Shown here in pieces: positions 20,040 to 32,098 of a stretch of 51,152 nt of DNA. The translations under genes were made by a program, and so were the position numbers. Within the stretch, counting starts at the first letter, position 1, and every line of letters starts with the position of its first letter. The DNA is from Chara braunii (taxonomy: Eukaryota; Streptophyta; Charophyceae; Charales; Characeae). The DNA is taken from assembly GCA_003427395.1 (NCBI GenBank), contig BFEA01000778.1, positions 51,418-102,569 of the forward strand. The letters run 5' to 3'. The notes beneath the pieces are model-generated. The model saw only the letters and a program-made list of their open reading frames with translations, did no database searches and was not told the origin of the DNA.

Positions 20040-22700
20040 GTAATGCTGTTCGGAGAGTAAGTCGCATCGGAATGGCGTACGGTTTTCCGCCCTTATTTCT
20101 TAAGATAATCGATCGCTTCTCGAAATCTAAGTTGGCCTATAGCGCACTGAGGGCCGGACGTCCGATAAGGACATCATATGTATTCATATTCAACACTGTG
20201 ACTATGACATTCCCCAAGGCATGGACTATTCCTAATCGAAAAACAACATTCCTCATCCTTCTTACCACTTTGATGTTCTCCTCATCAGCGGAGATAAGGT
20301 GGTCCCCTTCTGTTAACGAGATCAAAAACATTTTTCTCCCTGATCGTTCCACCACCTTCAGGGAAATGACTAAAACCACGACCCGTGAACGGATGATAGC
20401 GTTGTACTAAACTCCCCAAATTTCCACATCGCATTCTGCGGATTTCCCTAGTATAACCTTGATACGTAGGAAGTGATAGTCTTTTTGGATCAACCCCAAC
20501 CGAATCAGATCCGAGGTACCAGGAACATCAGGTTTGTTGTCATGAATGGGAGCCTTTCCTTTGACGGTTGTTAGTTTAGTGAGGGCGAACCGTCTTCGGT
20601 TCGCCTTGCAATGTTGCAGCATTCGCTCATTTGCCTACTCTGATATGAACATGAGGTGTTCGATGGGTAGGGGAATTCTGTGACCCAGTGCCCGAACGAT
20701 GTTAAGGATATCAATCTTCCCCGTAACAAATGTAGGGCCGCCAAACTTCATTTCTTCGGGGGATGGCCTCCATTCTGTTACCTCGTGTTCCTCAATCGAG
20801 GGACAAATGACTCTAATCATCCCTAGTCCTGGGTAACCCGGCGAGATATATTGATCGAGCGGGATGAGGTTCCCAGCCTCTTCGGTAGTAACCATCGTAC
20901 TCCTCCCTCCCTCTACTTCTTCCACCATCGTGACTATCCTCCGTGGTCCGTTGGCCACGGAAGCGGCTGCCGGGGGGGCTGCTCCTATCCAGGCGTGTGC
21001 AGGTCGGTTGGGGCAGTCCCGGGCTATGTGGGATGGCTGGTGACATGTGTATCATACATCCATTCTTACCCCTGCATTAGCTACGACACCTCCCAAGGCT
21101 TGGCTGAGGACTACTCTCGGGGCTACCAGCACGGCTCGAACGACGATGGGGCGCATCAACCGCATCAATGACTCTATTCGAGTATTGTGTTTGCGTTGCT
21201 CTTTCTTACTCTTCTGCATTAGATTGACTAACGTTCGCGTTAATTATAAGATTGAACTTGTTACTGATTTGTTTGGCTTGGTGATTGTATCTGGAGGAGG
21301 TGTAGATGCGATCATTACGGGTAGTCCTGAGGTTGTGTCCGACATCGATCTTTTAACTCCAACTTGTTCTAGGTAGGTGATGAGGGCCTGAGACGAAACC
21401 CACGTTTTCGAATTTGTTTTGGAGCACGGTTAGCTCTGCTTTCGCCCTAGTCAATTTTGAGGAATCTCCCTCCTTAGCGTTATCTTCTCCTTCGAGGAAG
21501 CTAGCGGCAAACTTCCGTTTCTTCTGCTCCGTCCATGATCTGTTGCATGGTGTGATTGATGGGGGGAAATTGCTTCCGCAACAACAGAAAAATTCCCATG
21601 AGAAATGAAAGTTGAAAAAACATTCCATAAAAAAAAAAATCCTTCATATTTATAAATTGTCATTTCAATGTTTATTTAATTCTAAAATTTTCAATTTAAT
21701 TTGATAAGTTCCCGTCTAAATATGAACTTTCCCTTCCAACTACATCTATTTGTTCAAGATGGACTGAAAGTCTGGACGAGTTTATGAAATGTTTTAATTA
21801 GACTTTCATTCTACTACAACAAATATCGTCTTATTTAGATTGGATTAACCTATTTATGAATAAAAATCCTTACTTAGAATAGCAGTCCAATTAAAACATT
21901 TCATGAACTCATCCAGACTTTCATTCCATCTCTAGCATGTAGTTTAAATAAGAAGGGATACCCCATTCTTGGAAGGAAAATTTTCAAGTAAGACGGAAAA
22001 TTTTAAAATTGGAATGACATTTTTTAAGATAGAATGAAAATTTGGAATTTAGAATGTTATTTTACTCTAGAATGATTATTTAATTTTGGGAAATTTTTCT
22101 GTTGAATTTCGCTCGCATTGCGCGGCTTCGGAGTCCATCAATGAACAAATCCCTTCCGACTTTTTCGTTTCTTTCTGACTTGGCAAACAACATGTAGAAC
22201 CTTATATGATATTATGTGACGGACTCGAGGGGTTTCTGGACTCGATCTTTGATCATAAAGAAGGCTTGTTCGGGGTGTATGTAGTCGAATCGGTGCAAAA
22301 AGTCCCTCTCGAAGGTCGGAAGGTCTACTCAGGCGTAGGTGTTGAACCAATAATGCGCATCCCCCCCAATCGGGCAGGGATATTGATTATGGCCTCATCA
22401 TTGTCGTACTGTTGTGCACACAACGTGGCTAACCATGCCCCAGCCAAGTGATGGGCAGGATCAAATAAATACAAGTCGGGCGGGGCTGCAGGTGCTCGAA
22501 CTCAGACGGGTGGAGCGAGAATGGGTGTCCCGCCTTACTGCACGTTAGTGTTTTGTGTTGGTTAGCATTCATATTGGCAACCTGTCGACCTGCCAATCTA
22601 CTCTGAGTTATTATCGGATCGCGCCTGGGCGTGTTTCTCTGTCTAGGTCGTCCTCGGTTAGGCTCGCCAGATCGGTCGGCCTAGGGGGGCTACTTGCTTA
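20040..22700 (-). pseudogene. Gypsy copy B gag-protease remnant
   Basis: Matches copies A and C over gag and protease in scattered frames. The first cysteine codon of the zinc knuckle is a TGA (21052-21054), while the rest of the CxxCxxxxHxxxxC pattern is kept. The protease active site is destroyed: where A and C have DSGA, B reads RSRV (20380-20391), and a TAG lies just upstream. At the gag position where A and C have a TAA before ATCATG, copy B keeps CAA, so B preserves the ancestral codon there. Confidence 0.75.
21582..22104. mobile_element. 523-bp palindromic MITE in copy B gag
   Basis: An AT-rich insert interrupts sequence that is continuous in copies A and C. Ends are CAACAGAAAAATTCCC on the left and GGGAAATTTTTCTGTTG on the right, inverted repeats apart from one base. 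The flanks suggest a 2-bp AA target duplication, which is ambiguous. Internal arms 21758-21803 and 21888-21933 are also inverted copies, so most of the element can fold on itself. No coding sequence. Confidence 0.75.
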
Positions 22701-22731
22701 ACAACTTGAATCCTAAAGGTTGACACATGTC

Positions 22732-22743
22732 GCTCCGATACTA
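22732..22743 (-). promoter_or_regulatory. Degenerate primer binding site, copy B
   Basis: The minus strand reads TAGTATCGGAGC, two bases away from the TGGTATCAGAGC of copy A and in the same place relative to LTR and gag. Confidence 0.6.
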
Positions 22744-24053
22744 ACCTCAAACCCAACGTGACTTCCTGGTCGGAGTGATTGGGGACCTGGAAGTGCAAAA
22801 AAAGGGTGTGCCAAGGATTTTAGGAAAATGGGGGTGGAGTCCTAGGTCTGAACTGAGATCTTCTGTGTCAACTTTCAGGGATATGAATGCAAGTGGGTAG
22901 GCGAAGGACCGGGTTCTGTTTTAGGCCTCGGGGAACGGGGCGGTCACCTCTGTTGGTCCGGTCGCCTGGGGCGGATTCGTATTTTGTGTACCTCCGGCAC
23001 GCTATGCCTATCCCGATGGTACAATACCCGTCATCGGCCGGTTTAACAGATCTTAGAATCGGATGCGGTCGGTCTCAACCGAATGCTGTGCTCTCGTTGT
23101 TCAGCTTCCGAGCAGGTTCGCCGAATGAAACCCGATGCTCGGTAGGCGCGGTCTCGTAGTCACTCAGAACACTAGGGTTGTGGCCAGTAGGGGGCGAGTG
23201 CTCGCCAAGGGGCAATGGTCAGGCAGTGGAAGGGTAAGAGACGGTGATAAGGAGGGAACTCGATTTCCAAGATAACAATGCCGGGTTCAGCGATAATCTG
23301 ATACGTGTACGGGTTGGGGCAGTCGGGGAAATGGGGAATACGTTCTAAGGCCCGCCCAATATCCCACTCGCAAATGCGCTCGGTTCCTATCTGATATAGA
23401 AACTATGGGAGCTCATTCCTTGAACGTGCGGAAAAACATGCACGTTCCCAATATTCTCGGAACTCACGATCCCTCAGGCACTCACAGTCAGTGATCCGGA
23501 AGGGAATTTCGACATTTATATTGCGGGGTGGGGTAGGAATCCATACATTCGAAGTGCTCGACCGACCACCAGATCGGGGGCAGATCCTGTAGACACGCGT
23601 GTACGCGATGGCCTCCTGCGGCCGAGCGTACACGTACATGCACACGATCTTCCTTCGATTAGGCCGAGAATTTTCACAATTTTCAGTACGTGTATGTCGG
23701 TGAGTCGGTCCACAAAGCTTAGTGTGAAACAGACGTCTAATCAATCAGCGGTCTCATCCATATTACAGGAAAAAAAACGAGGAAACAACAAGCACTCATG
23801 CATCAAAACATCCAGCTATTCACAGCATACCAGTTTTGGGAACTGGCCAAGGGGGCATACGTGGATCGAGCGCAGGCGATCAGTCGATCAAATGGCAACC
23901 AAGTAGGAGGAAGGGGCGGGGAAAGGACAGACTTAATCATTCATCAATTTACAAAAGAAAAAAGCAAAGACCAAAGACAACCATGAATAAAAAGATGGTT
24001 TGCGCCAGACACCAAAATTGCGCAGAAGAGTCGAAGAAAAACACAATTCCAAC

Positions 24054-24140
<87 letters not shown>

Positions 24141-25123
24141 TCTCTCTCTCTCTCTTTCTCCACCACCCCAATGCGGGCAGCCTGTCTCCTCGCACCTACC
24201 ACTTACACAGAGTTATCACCCTGCTTAGTCTGAACATGCAAGCCAGGTTCCCCTGTGTGCCACAGTCCTTCGCAACCACACCTCAACCCCGCATACCCAG
24301 CACCAGCCCGTCGGATCGCCCAACTCCCTACTCATTGTCTCGCTCCTGCCCGTTATTCGTTCCTCTCGACCGTGCTAACTCCAAAGTTGATTAGAGAAAG
24401 AGTTAATCACGCCTGCAAAATTTATAGCATGAGTGTCCGCACGAGATAACCGGGATTGTGCCTAAGTGGGAGGGAAGAAGAAGGAAAGAAGAACCTATGA
24501 CTGCATAGCCAGGCTGCAGAGTGGGGGACGTGGTCACTCTCCCCGCATCAATCCAATCATGCATCGTTCAAGCCAATAAGATTAAGGAAAATATGCGCGC
24601 GCTGAGGTGCGACAAAGATATCAAGAAGGAGAAGATTACAGTTACATTTGTGGTCTGCCAAGAAGAGAAATACACTTATGCGCGAGATTAAGGTGCAGAG
24701 AAGCCAGAGCACAAACCTTGACGCGGTAGAACGCGCGCAAGCAAGAAGCATCGTGCAGTTGCAGGCAAAATTACGATGCACCCAAATTCCTAGCCTAATT
24801 TAAGTCCTAATTGCAAAAAGAAATTCAATAAAAGAAATTTCGAGAACCCGCGTGGGCTCGACATCAGTTAAAAATTTAAAAAGATTCCCCCCCAACGCAA
24901 CGATCACGCCAAAATTCCCCAACCTCACAACAGAATAAGAAATAAGCTATGACAACAGTTATTTTTTGTGCTCGCTAAGACACGATCAACTACCAACCGT
25001 CGTGGGGCCACCCCTTTGTCCAAAAGACGAGGGCATTCATGTAATTGGGCGGGCCCCTCTCAATCAACCCTCGAAGTATCGTCGCGCAGAAAGTCGCATG
25101 CTTACGGAAAACAGTTCGTCACA
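22744..25123 (-). repeat. 5' LTR of gypsy copy B
   Basis: The outer edge at 25,123 is defined by a terminal block shared with A and C (GCGCAGAAAGTCGCATGC ... GTTCGTCACA). TATA box on the minus strand at 24421-24426. The middle is diverged from A and C. Confidence 0.6.
24056..24156. repeat. (TC)n microsatellite in LTR B
   Basis: About 100 bp of nearly pure TC. At the same LTR position copies A (about 11,948) and C (about 42,820) have only a short TC tract, so this is a local expansion in copy B. Confidence 0.9.
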
Positions 25124-26714
25124 CCTCAGGTTGAGAAGAGAAACGTCCACAGCCCTGGGAAAACCAAGCAAACTTTGTGCCACAAGATGTTCCAATGGGA
25201 TGTTGGGCCCGGTTTCCCAGACTGGGGCAGGAAAGGTGGTAAAGAAAGGGAGTTTCAATGGAGGACAGGGTAGAGAAATGAGGGGGGGGGATGGGGAAGG
25301 CATAGGGCTGCAGAAGACGACAAAAAGAGTACCAGCAATTATCAGACCTGATTTACGGTGGCGTGTGCAGAAGGTTTAGGGAGCGTTTAAGGGAGGGTTT
25401 AAGGAAAGGAGAACCGAAAGGAAAACAGGGGCAACAGATAAAGAGGTCACCCCCTTGGGGTAGCTTCACAGCTATAGGGTTGAGCTACAGACTCCTGGAA
25501 TTGGGCTTGAACAAATGAGTTAGAGGGGAATATGGGATATGATGAAACGGTTGGTAATTCTCTAGGAATGGGCTGGGCTGGTAAGAAGGAGCTCTAGAAC
25601 GGGAAGGAACATTGAATTCGTGAAAACCTAATAAAAAAATTGTTAGGTTTGCACGAAATTTTTTAAAGATTCGGATAATACATTTTTCAGGCCTCCTACA
25701 TGAACAACATTCTATGTGAAGTAAATTAACCGCAAAAAATGAATAAAAAAATACTTTTTTAAAACCACAGAAGTGGTGAGGAGAGAAGCAAGTCTCTTTA
25801 CAAAAAATCACTACCTTGTAAAGCACCGTTTGTTCAATAATCGAAATATCCCAATTTTTTGTTTATTTAAAAAAATCAAATTTATAGTTCTATAAGGTAT
25901 GATATTGTTGCACTATGAACCTATTCGGGGGTTTCCCAAACATGCACATATATCCTCCTATTCACGAATACATTCTCTTCGATATGTTGAATTATGTTCT
26001 CTCATACATAGACGAATATATTGGTTTTTTTTTTTTTTTTTTAATTAAAATATTTTTCTATTCTTTAATTTTAAATTATGGTTGGCTAAGAATTTTAAGA
26101 TGTCCCCGAGGCAAAAGTTGTTTGAATTCTTCTTTTATATAACATATATTTTTTGACAAGGATTTTACAATAAACTTTAAAATGGATTATATTAATTTAT
26201 AGTTCTATAAATTAGTTTTCACAGAACTTGGTTTTTACCAAACTGTTGAAAACGACTTATAGTTCTATAAATGAGTATTCACTAAAACTGTTTTTTTTAA
26301 CGTCTTTCAAGTTCACCTTACAGTCCTTAAAGATTGAGTGTTTGAGCTATGCTTTTTGTCAATCTACTAAAAACGATTTGTAGTCCTATAACATGTTTTT
26401 TTATTGGAAAGGGTTTTCTTGCACATTTTGAGAATCACTAGACTTTTTGCCCATTTTTTTGCCTCCTTTCTCGGGAAACAATTAAAAACACTTTCTTTAA
26501 TGTGTCAAAAATAAGAGTTTGACTTTTACTTTTTCATTCTATAAAAAATGTTAGGTTTTTTGGTTTTGTTAGGTTTTCACGAATTCAGTGTTGAAGGGTA
26601 ATATTAGCAGAACTACGATTTCGTTAAAACGGACATTTGTTATTTTTAGAACGAAATTGAAACTGAAAGATTTTGCCATACTTTTCTTCATATGTGAATT
26701 ATTTGTGATAGGAA
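25124..26714. other. Unassigned, becoming AT-rich
   Basis: No gene is seen. From 25,600 the DNA is AT-rich with long A/T runs. The word TATAGTTCTATAA recurs at 25,880, 26,198 and 26,260, with a variant at 26,378, mostly preceded by AAACGA or AAATTT, suggesting an old degenerate repeat. Confidence 0.5.
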
Positions 26715-26890
26715 AAGGGAATAAGAGGTAAAGGGTAGGGAGTAAGGGGTAAGGGGTAGGGTATAGGGGGTAAGGTGTAAGTGGTAATGGGTAGGGGGTA
26801 AGGGGTAAGGGGTAGAGGGTGAGGGGTAAGGGGTACGGGATAGGGGGGTCAGGGGTAAGGGGGGAGAGGAGTAAGAGGTAAGAGATAAGA
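26715..26890. repeat. GGGGTAA-type minisatellite
   Basis: Degenerate 7-bp units (GGGGTAA, GGGGTAG, GGGTAAG) run for about 170 bp. Runs of three to six G make G-quadruplexes possible on this strand. It is not the plant telomere repeat TTTAGGG. Between 26,891 and 27,037 I see nothing further. Confidence 0.8.
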
Positions 26891-27037
26891 TGTCCTTTCA
26901 TAAGATGTCCTTCTTGCACGACCAGTTATATTTCTCGTGAACCGTATAATTAATCCTCGTTACAGTTACAAACTCTTTTTCTCCTATATCACATCTATTT
27001 CTAATCACTGCTTGGTCATTTCATGTGTTTGAACGTC

Positions 27038-27912
27038 TTATTGTAAATGGAACGAATTCGTCAACTCCACAACAACTACAACGAAAGCTATCCGGCATCG
27101 TAGTTTCTTTGTATTATCTGATGTGAACGTGAATGGTGGAAGAAACCCTCTCGCCAATAGTGATGCATATGTCAGCATAAACACGCCGCACTCGTTGAAG
27201 TCGCGCTGCTTTGGAATGCCTTCCACTACCCATATATGGTTGGAGTTTTTTGTGTCAATTTCTTGACCTTTTTCGACCGATCTCATGTACAAAAATCTTG
27301 CGAACCCCCTCTGTCACCTTACTTGCGAGTTCAATATCCGGTGTCAGCGAATCGTAGTATTTAATTTTCATACGCCTAAGGTCTACCACTACGAGTGTCC
27401 AATGTTGGTTGTGCGCGACGTGGAAAGGTGCAATAATCGAGTCCATGTCACTAATCACGACCTCTGTGAACTACCTGCGAACCTTTTCGTACTCGAACTT
27501 CATATCGCTATCGAATAGTCTCGGGAAAAAAAACGAGCTTAGAACTGATACTCTAGGAATGCGCCCCTTTCCTGTTCTAACCACATTCTCATTCTTTGAG
27601 TCACAATTATGGTGCTTCACACGACATTCATTGTCCAGTCGGACAAGGTTAAGATAAAAATTAACTATCTGCTCGTTCAGCCACTTTTTTTTCTATCATT
27701 AGCAAGCTAAAATCATTGACTGTCATCGTTAATTCTTCTTTTGTGTCTTCGTTAAACGAACTTGCTATGACGTCTGTATTCCCTATTTGCACTCGCAATT
27801 GCGTGAGGGTCTCCATCTCTTGATCCGTCAACTTCGTTGTTGCCAAGTGGACGGTCCATCCTTTTTTGCACCTCCGGTTATCCTCCATTGTCGTTTGCGC
27901 TGCGCATGACAA
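27038..27912 (-). pseudogene. Ulp1-like (C48) SUMO-protease domain, broken
   Basis: C48 proteases cleave SUMO-type modifiers, and plant transposons often carry such domains. The fold order is visible: WLNEQIVNFYL, a segment resembling SFFFPRLF, VRR, then HW (catalytic His) in QHWTLVVVD, Asp in KYYDSL 17 residues later, the oxyanion Gln in PKQRDF and the nucleophile in NECGVF. So His, Asp, Gln and Cys all survive. The gene is dead: a frameshift at an 8-base A run (plus 27685-27692), TAG at 27471-27473 where the family has Trp after RR, and another frameshift near 27,285. It lies downstream of the methyltransferase-like pseudogene on the same strand and may be its C-terminal part. Confidence 0.8.
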
Positions 27913-28086
27913 CGCGCCATATCTTTATGTGAGCTATTGTTTCACACCTTTCATTTCTAATCATGTTTATTGAATTCAATTTATTGCAGTAATGTGAAAT
28001 ATGACTTATCTTAAACGAGCGGGGTGTTTATAAGAACTAGGAATTTACGTAGTGAAAAACCAATACACTGCATTATTTTCTTTCGT

Positions 28087-28186
28087 GCACTTTCATCACT
28101 TTCACGAACCGCGTCAATAGTGTTTTATGACATACCACACTAATATTTATGATGTACCACACTAATAATCATACTCTCGTTATATT

Positions 28187-28236
<50 letters not shown>

Positions 28237-28363
28237 AAGAGCACTTTCATCACTTTCATCAACCGCGTCAATAGTGTTTTATGACATACGACACTTATAT
28301 TTATGATATGCCACACTAATAATCATACTCTCGTTAGATTCATCGAGAGAGAGAGAGAGAGAG
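28087..28363. repeat. 154-bp tandem duplication ending in (GA)n
   Basis: Unit 1 starts at 28087 and unit 2 at 28241, both with GCACTTTCATCACTTTCA and both ending in a GA microsatellite after ATTCATCGAG. Unit 1 has the longer GA tract. The surrounding 27,913-28,603 may be an intron or spacer between the two coding blocks. Confidence 0.85.
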
Positions 28364-28460
28364 ATTGTTATGTATCATGATTGACACTTCCTCTCAAATT
28401 CACGGCGGAATCAATTATTTTATTACGCGTCTCCCTCCGAATAATTAATCGAGTTCGGTA

Positions 28461-28462
<2 letters not shown>

Positions 28463-28552
<90 letters not shown>

Positions 28553-28572
28553 TGTACACACACACGCACACC
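28463..28572. repeat. (CA)n microsatellite
   Basis: About 88 bp of pure CA followed by interrupted CA. The TH-repeat and VC-repeat ORFs across it are artefacts. Confidence 0.95.
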
Positions 28573-28603
28573 AACGAACACGCATATCACCCTCTGCATA
28601 TAT

Positions 28604-30631
28604 CTACATATTGATCTGATGTCTTTTCGTTTTTTCTCTTGTCGACCGTCTGGTAGGGAGACTTTCGTCATTCACTCCCTTTTGTTCATCGACATTGTCC
28701 CTTGCATCCTCATCGTCATTGTGCCCCTCTACATGTACGTCTTGCCCTTCATCGCTTAATGAAATACAATTAATCACAGTGTGTGACATGGTTGATCCCC
28801 AAAGCTTCCTCTTCCCCTCATTCTCCGTATCAATCAACACTTTCATCATCTCATCGGAATTGTTTTGCGCCTCACTCGCATGTTTTGCATTCCCACCTTG
28901 TTGCATTCCATCTACGACCGCCATGTTCGCGAAAGGAGTGGGACTCTACATCTGCTTTTCACTCTGGTTTCCCGCGTGAGTTATTAGAGGAGGTTCGTAC
29001 GATCCAACGTTCAATTTGTCTTCGTTGACATTCCGTGTTCTCTTGTCCATCCCCATCATCTTGACAGCAGTTTGGTTCATTGTTTCCCCAACACTGGCAG
29101 CAAAGTGCGTCGTCGACTGCCCCCCAAGTTGTGAGCATCCCAACCGGATTGTCTCGATGCCTTGGCACGCAAGAGAAAGTTTGATCTTCCAATCGATGGT
29201 CTTGTATGACCGGTTTGACGGCAAGTCATAGAATTTGTGTTTATATTCCAGTCGATTGTCTGAGCGCAAAGAATCGAACAGCAGTCGAGCCTTCTCCTCA
29301 ATAGCCGTCTCGTCCACCCCGTCGTTTTCGCACCTGACACGGAAGACGATTTCGCTCCTCGCCACTTTCAGCCACGGTTCTTCTGTCAGTCTGGGTTTAA
29401 TTTTTCATCCCGATGATAGATGAAGTGCCATCATCCATTCCACCTTGAAGATGCATGGCTCGAACACGTCCGTATGCCACAAAATGTGATGCCCCCACTT
29501 CTTAGATGTCGTTTCTGGCACCTTCTCATAAATGAAGTACGGTTGTGCACTGTCCTGCACAATGGGATCGGGGATATCATCACCAGGCATGAGCTTCGGG
29601 GATGGATCTGGAACAACCAAGTCATCTTCGTCAGCGTCTGCCAGCATGTCGTGGTTCGCGTTTCCTCCAGATGAAGACCCTCCCTGCAACCAGCGACGAT
29701 TGTCATGAATCAATATATTCTCAAGTGCTCGGAGGGGCGTGGGCGAATCCGTTTGCATCTGGTCAATGGAACTCGCCCTGTCCGTCACATCACGCGCAGG
29801 ACTGCTCGCACCTCCCGAGTTCGTGGGACCTCGTTCTGGATTCTCGTTCTGCACGCTGCATGCAGGCACACTTTGCATTCCCTCTCGCGAACATTTCACT
29901 CGCTCTTCGATATCGAGGTCTGAGGTTTCAGTTTCCTCGTCGCTCTCGATCGGATACTATGCATCTCTTGTCTTGGCGAGGTTACTGTAGTCATCGTATG
30001 TCAGGATTGTCCGATTTCTCGTGAACTTCAGTTGCTCGCATCGCGCCACAAACATCGCAAACGCACCCACCTGCGCTTTGTGGTAACCACCATATGCTTT
30101 CTGTGCCATCACTTTGCGAACTATGTAGTCATGCTCGAATGGCGACTTGGGTTGGCCTTGGAACAGATAGTCCCACATCTTGTTTCTCTTCTTGCCCAGC
30201 TTGTGGTACATATCTCTGTCCGGACAATGCGCAGTCTTCTGCCTCTCAATCGTGCAATCGTTTCTCGTGTCCTTCCCAAGAATGTCGATGGCCTTCGTCA
30301 AGCACGAGATGTCTTCGGACGACGCATCGCACGCAAAAACATGATAGCCCGCGCGCAAAAACTCCCACACAAATCCAGCATGCGGCTTTCCGATAAGTAT
30401 CACCTCCTGATCCTCGTGCAGAAACGAACTACATAACTTCTGCAACCGTGTCGGATGTCGTTCCCACCACCCATATTCCTCTCGTTCGTTTCCTTCATCG
30501 CCGTCGTGCTTTGTTGTGCACCTCTTGAACTTGTTTTCCTCAACGTTGAGCTCCACTAGCTCCGCCTCCGACTTAGGGACCCTCGTGACCTTCTTGAGGT
30601 CGCCGCCCTCGGCATGCAGGACGATTGTCAT
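28604..30631 (-). pseudogene. Transposon-type protein with a methyltransferase-like segment
   Basis: One frame stays coding-like for about 2 kb with only three internal stops (TAG 29957-29959, TGA 29405-29407, TAG 28946-28948). The N-terminal part contains EVILIGKPHAGFVWEFLRAG followed by HVFACDAS. The pattern of a strand, a Gly-rich turn, a helix and an acidic residue closing the next strand resembles motif I and II of Rossmann-fold AdoMet methyltransferases. No DPPY-type catalytic motif is obvious, so activity is uncertain. A basic, conserved-looking middle and a Lys/Arg-rich end (STREKTKRH) follow. The start is missing, because the frame meets the gypsy integrase at about 30,636. The Ulp1 domain follows downstream. 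Confidence 0.55.
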
Positions 30632-30635
30632 TGTA

Positions 30636-31980
30636 TCCGACTGAAGCTCGATTTCTTGATGCCACGTCAGAAGGGTTGGAAAAGACCCGGACGTTTAGAA
30701 GAGTCGAAGTATGGACAGACATCGTTCTAATTGTCACCTTGGTAGGAAACCCCCTCCAGGCCTTCACTAAGGAAGACCAAAGGAGGGCCAATGAAAGAGT
30801 TCGGGATTATCGTTGGAACGAGGGCCGGTTAGAAAAACGAAAGACAGATGGTAGCAGGATTTGGATGGTAGTGCCGCCCCCGTTCATGAGGTATGACGAG
30901 GTTAAAACGACGCATGAGGAAATTCCAGCCAATTTTGCCGTACGGATCACGGAAGCGGCAATCGATAAGAACGAATGGTATTGGTCAAATATTCACGATG
31001 ATGTGAAATTCATCGTCGCGAATTGTCAGGTCTGCGCTGCTGACAAGGCGCCGATCCAGTCGCCGAGATCGATAGTACCGACGGTAGTCGAACGACCGTT
31101 TCAGAGGGTTAGCATGGATACTACCGATATTGTGGTGCCCCCTGGACCTAATAGCTGTGAATATTCAATCCTACTGGTATTCGTAGATCATTTTTCGAAG
31201 TGGATCAAGGCATATCCGTACCGTACGCGACAAGCAGTTGAAATCGCATGATACGTCAACCGGTTTCTAGGGATGCACCAGGACACATAAGAAATCTTAA
31301 CCGACAATGGAGTAAAATTCAGAGGGGAAGTTTTAAGGAATCTGGTCGTACACGGCGTCGCTATTCGGAACACCGCACCCCACATGTCGCAATCTAATGG
31401 CCTAGTGGAAAACGCCAATCGGGTGATAAAGACAACGTTGTGAGGAAACATCGCGGCACGAGATCCGAGGCCCTGGCCCGATATCGTAGATCACATCTTG
31501 GCGGTACATCGAGGAACGCCTCACGAATCGACGGGCCTTCAAGTTAGCCCCTTCCAATTACGAACCAATAGCGTAGCTTGTGTCTTGATACCGAGCCTCC
31601 CTGATGAATCTTCATTGAACCAACGGTCCACAAGAGCCACGATTCGGGACAAGGCCAAACGACACCTGGAGCTGATGGAACGGTCCCTTCCCCGATTAGC
31701 CCGAAAGCGCTAGAAAATGACTGAGTTGGCCCACGATAGACAGGTCCGTAGCTACGAGGCCCGAAATGGGAACGCAGGACCACAGCCCCAGTATAAATTA
31801 GGGGACCCGGTGCAGGTGAGGAAATCTGCTCGCCAAGGGACGATAGCACCACGATTCTTCGAGCGATTTCGTGTGATCGAACTCGGCCCGAACGGAGTGA
31901 ACATTGTGCGCCTCGTGCCTGAGGTCTCGGGAAGCCGATCGGCTCGACCAATCGTACGCCACGTGTCCTATCAAGTCCTC
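30636..31980 (+). pseudogene. Gypsy integrase, plus strand, orphaned
   Basis: Starts in the linker that follows the PHD-like finger in copy A (PTEARFLDAT) and continues through a zinc-binding remnant (CQVC), the DDE core and the C-terminal domain. Catalytic residues are seen in SMDTTDIV, LTDNG and GLVEN; 34 residues lie between the last two. A GPY/F-like module follows (LGDPVQVRK to LGPNGVNIVRL). The frame is broken only by in-frame stops: TGA 31249, TAA 31288, TGA 31441, TAG 31711. The second His of the HHCC motif is not apparent. The gag-to-RNase H part is not upstream on this strand. The matching half is copy C on the other strand. Confidence 0.85.
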
Positions 31981-32098
31981 TCCCTTCCTCTCCAACTCCA
32001 GCTGTGTCTGCTTCCTGCTTCTTTACGGAAGAGGAAGACGACTCCTTATCGCTCTCATCCCCTCCTGCTTCTCCTACTCCGTCCTCATCGCCATCACC

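Larger units (their letters stand above)
20040..25123 (-). mobile_element. Ty3/gypsy copy B, 3'-truncated
   Basis: The layout matches copies A and C on the minus strand: LTR (25,123 to about 22,744), mutated primer binding site, gag, protease. Homology to the other copies fades near 20,040, inside the protease-RT linker, so RT, RNase H and integrase are missing. It is more diverged than A and C, with many frame breaks, and carries a MITE at 21582-22104. Confidence 0.75.

Noticed and set aside
23933-24233. ORFs of Ser-Leu or Arg-Glu repeats on both strands
   Set aside because: They are translations of the TC microsatellite, open in every frame.
26715-26890. Interstitial true telomere
   Set aside because: The unit is GGGGTAA with variants, not the plant or algal TTTAGGG type.
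28368-28671. Thr-His and Val-Cys repeat ORFs
   Set aside because: They are produced by the CA microsatellite.
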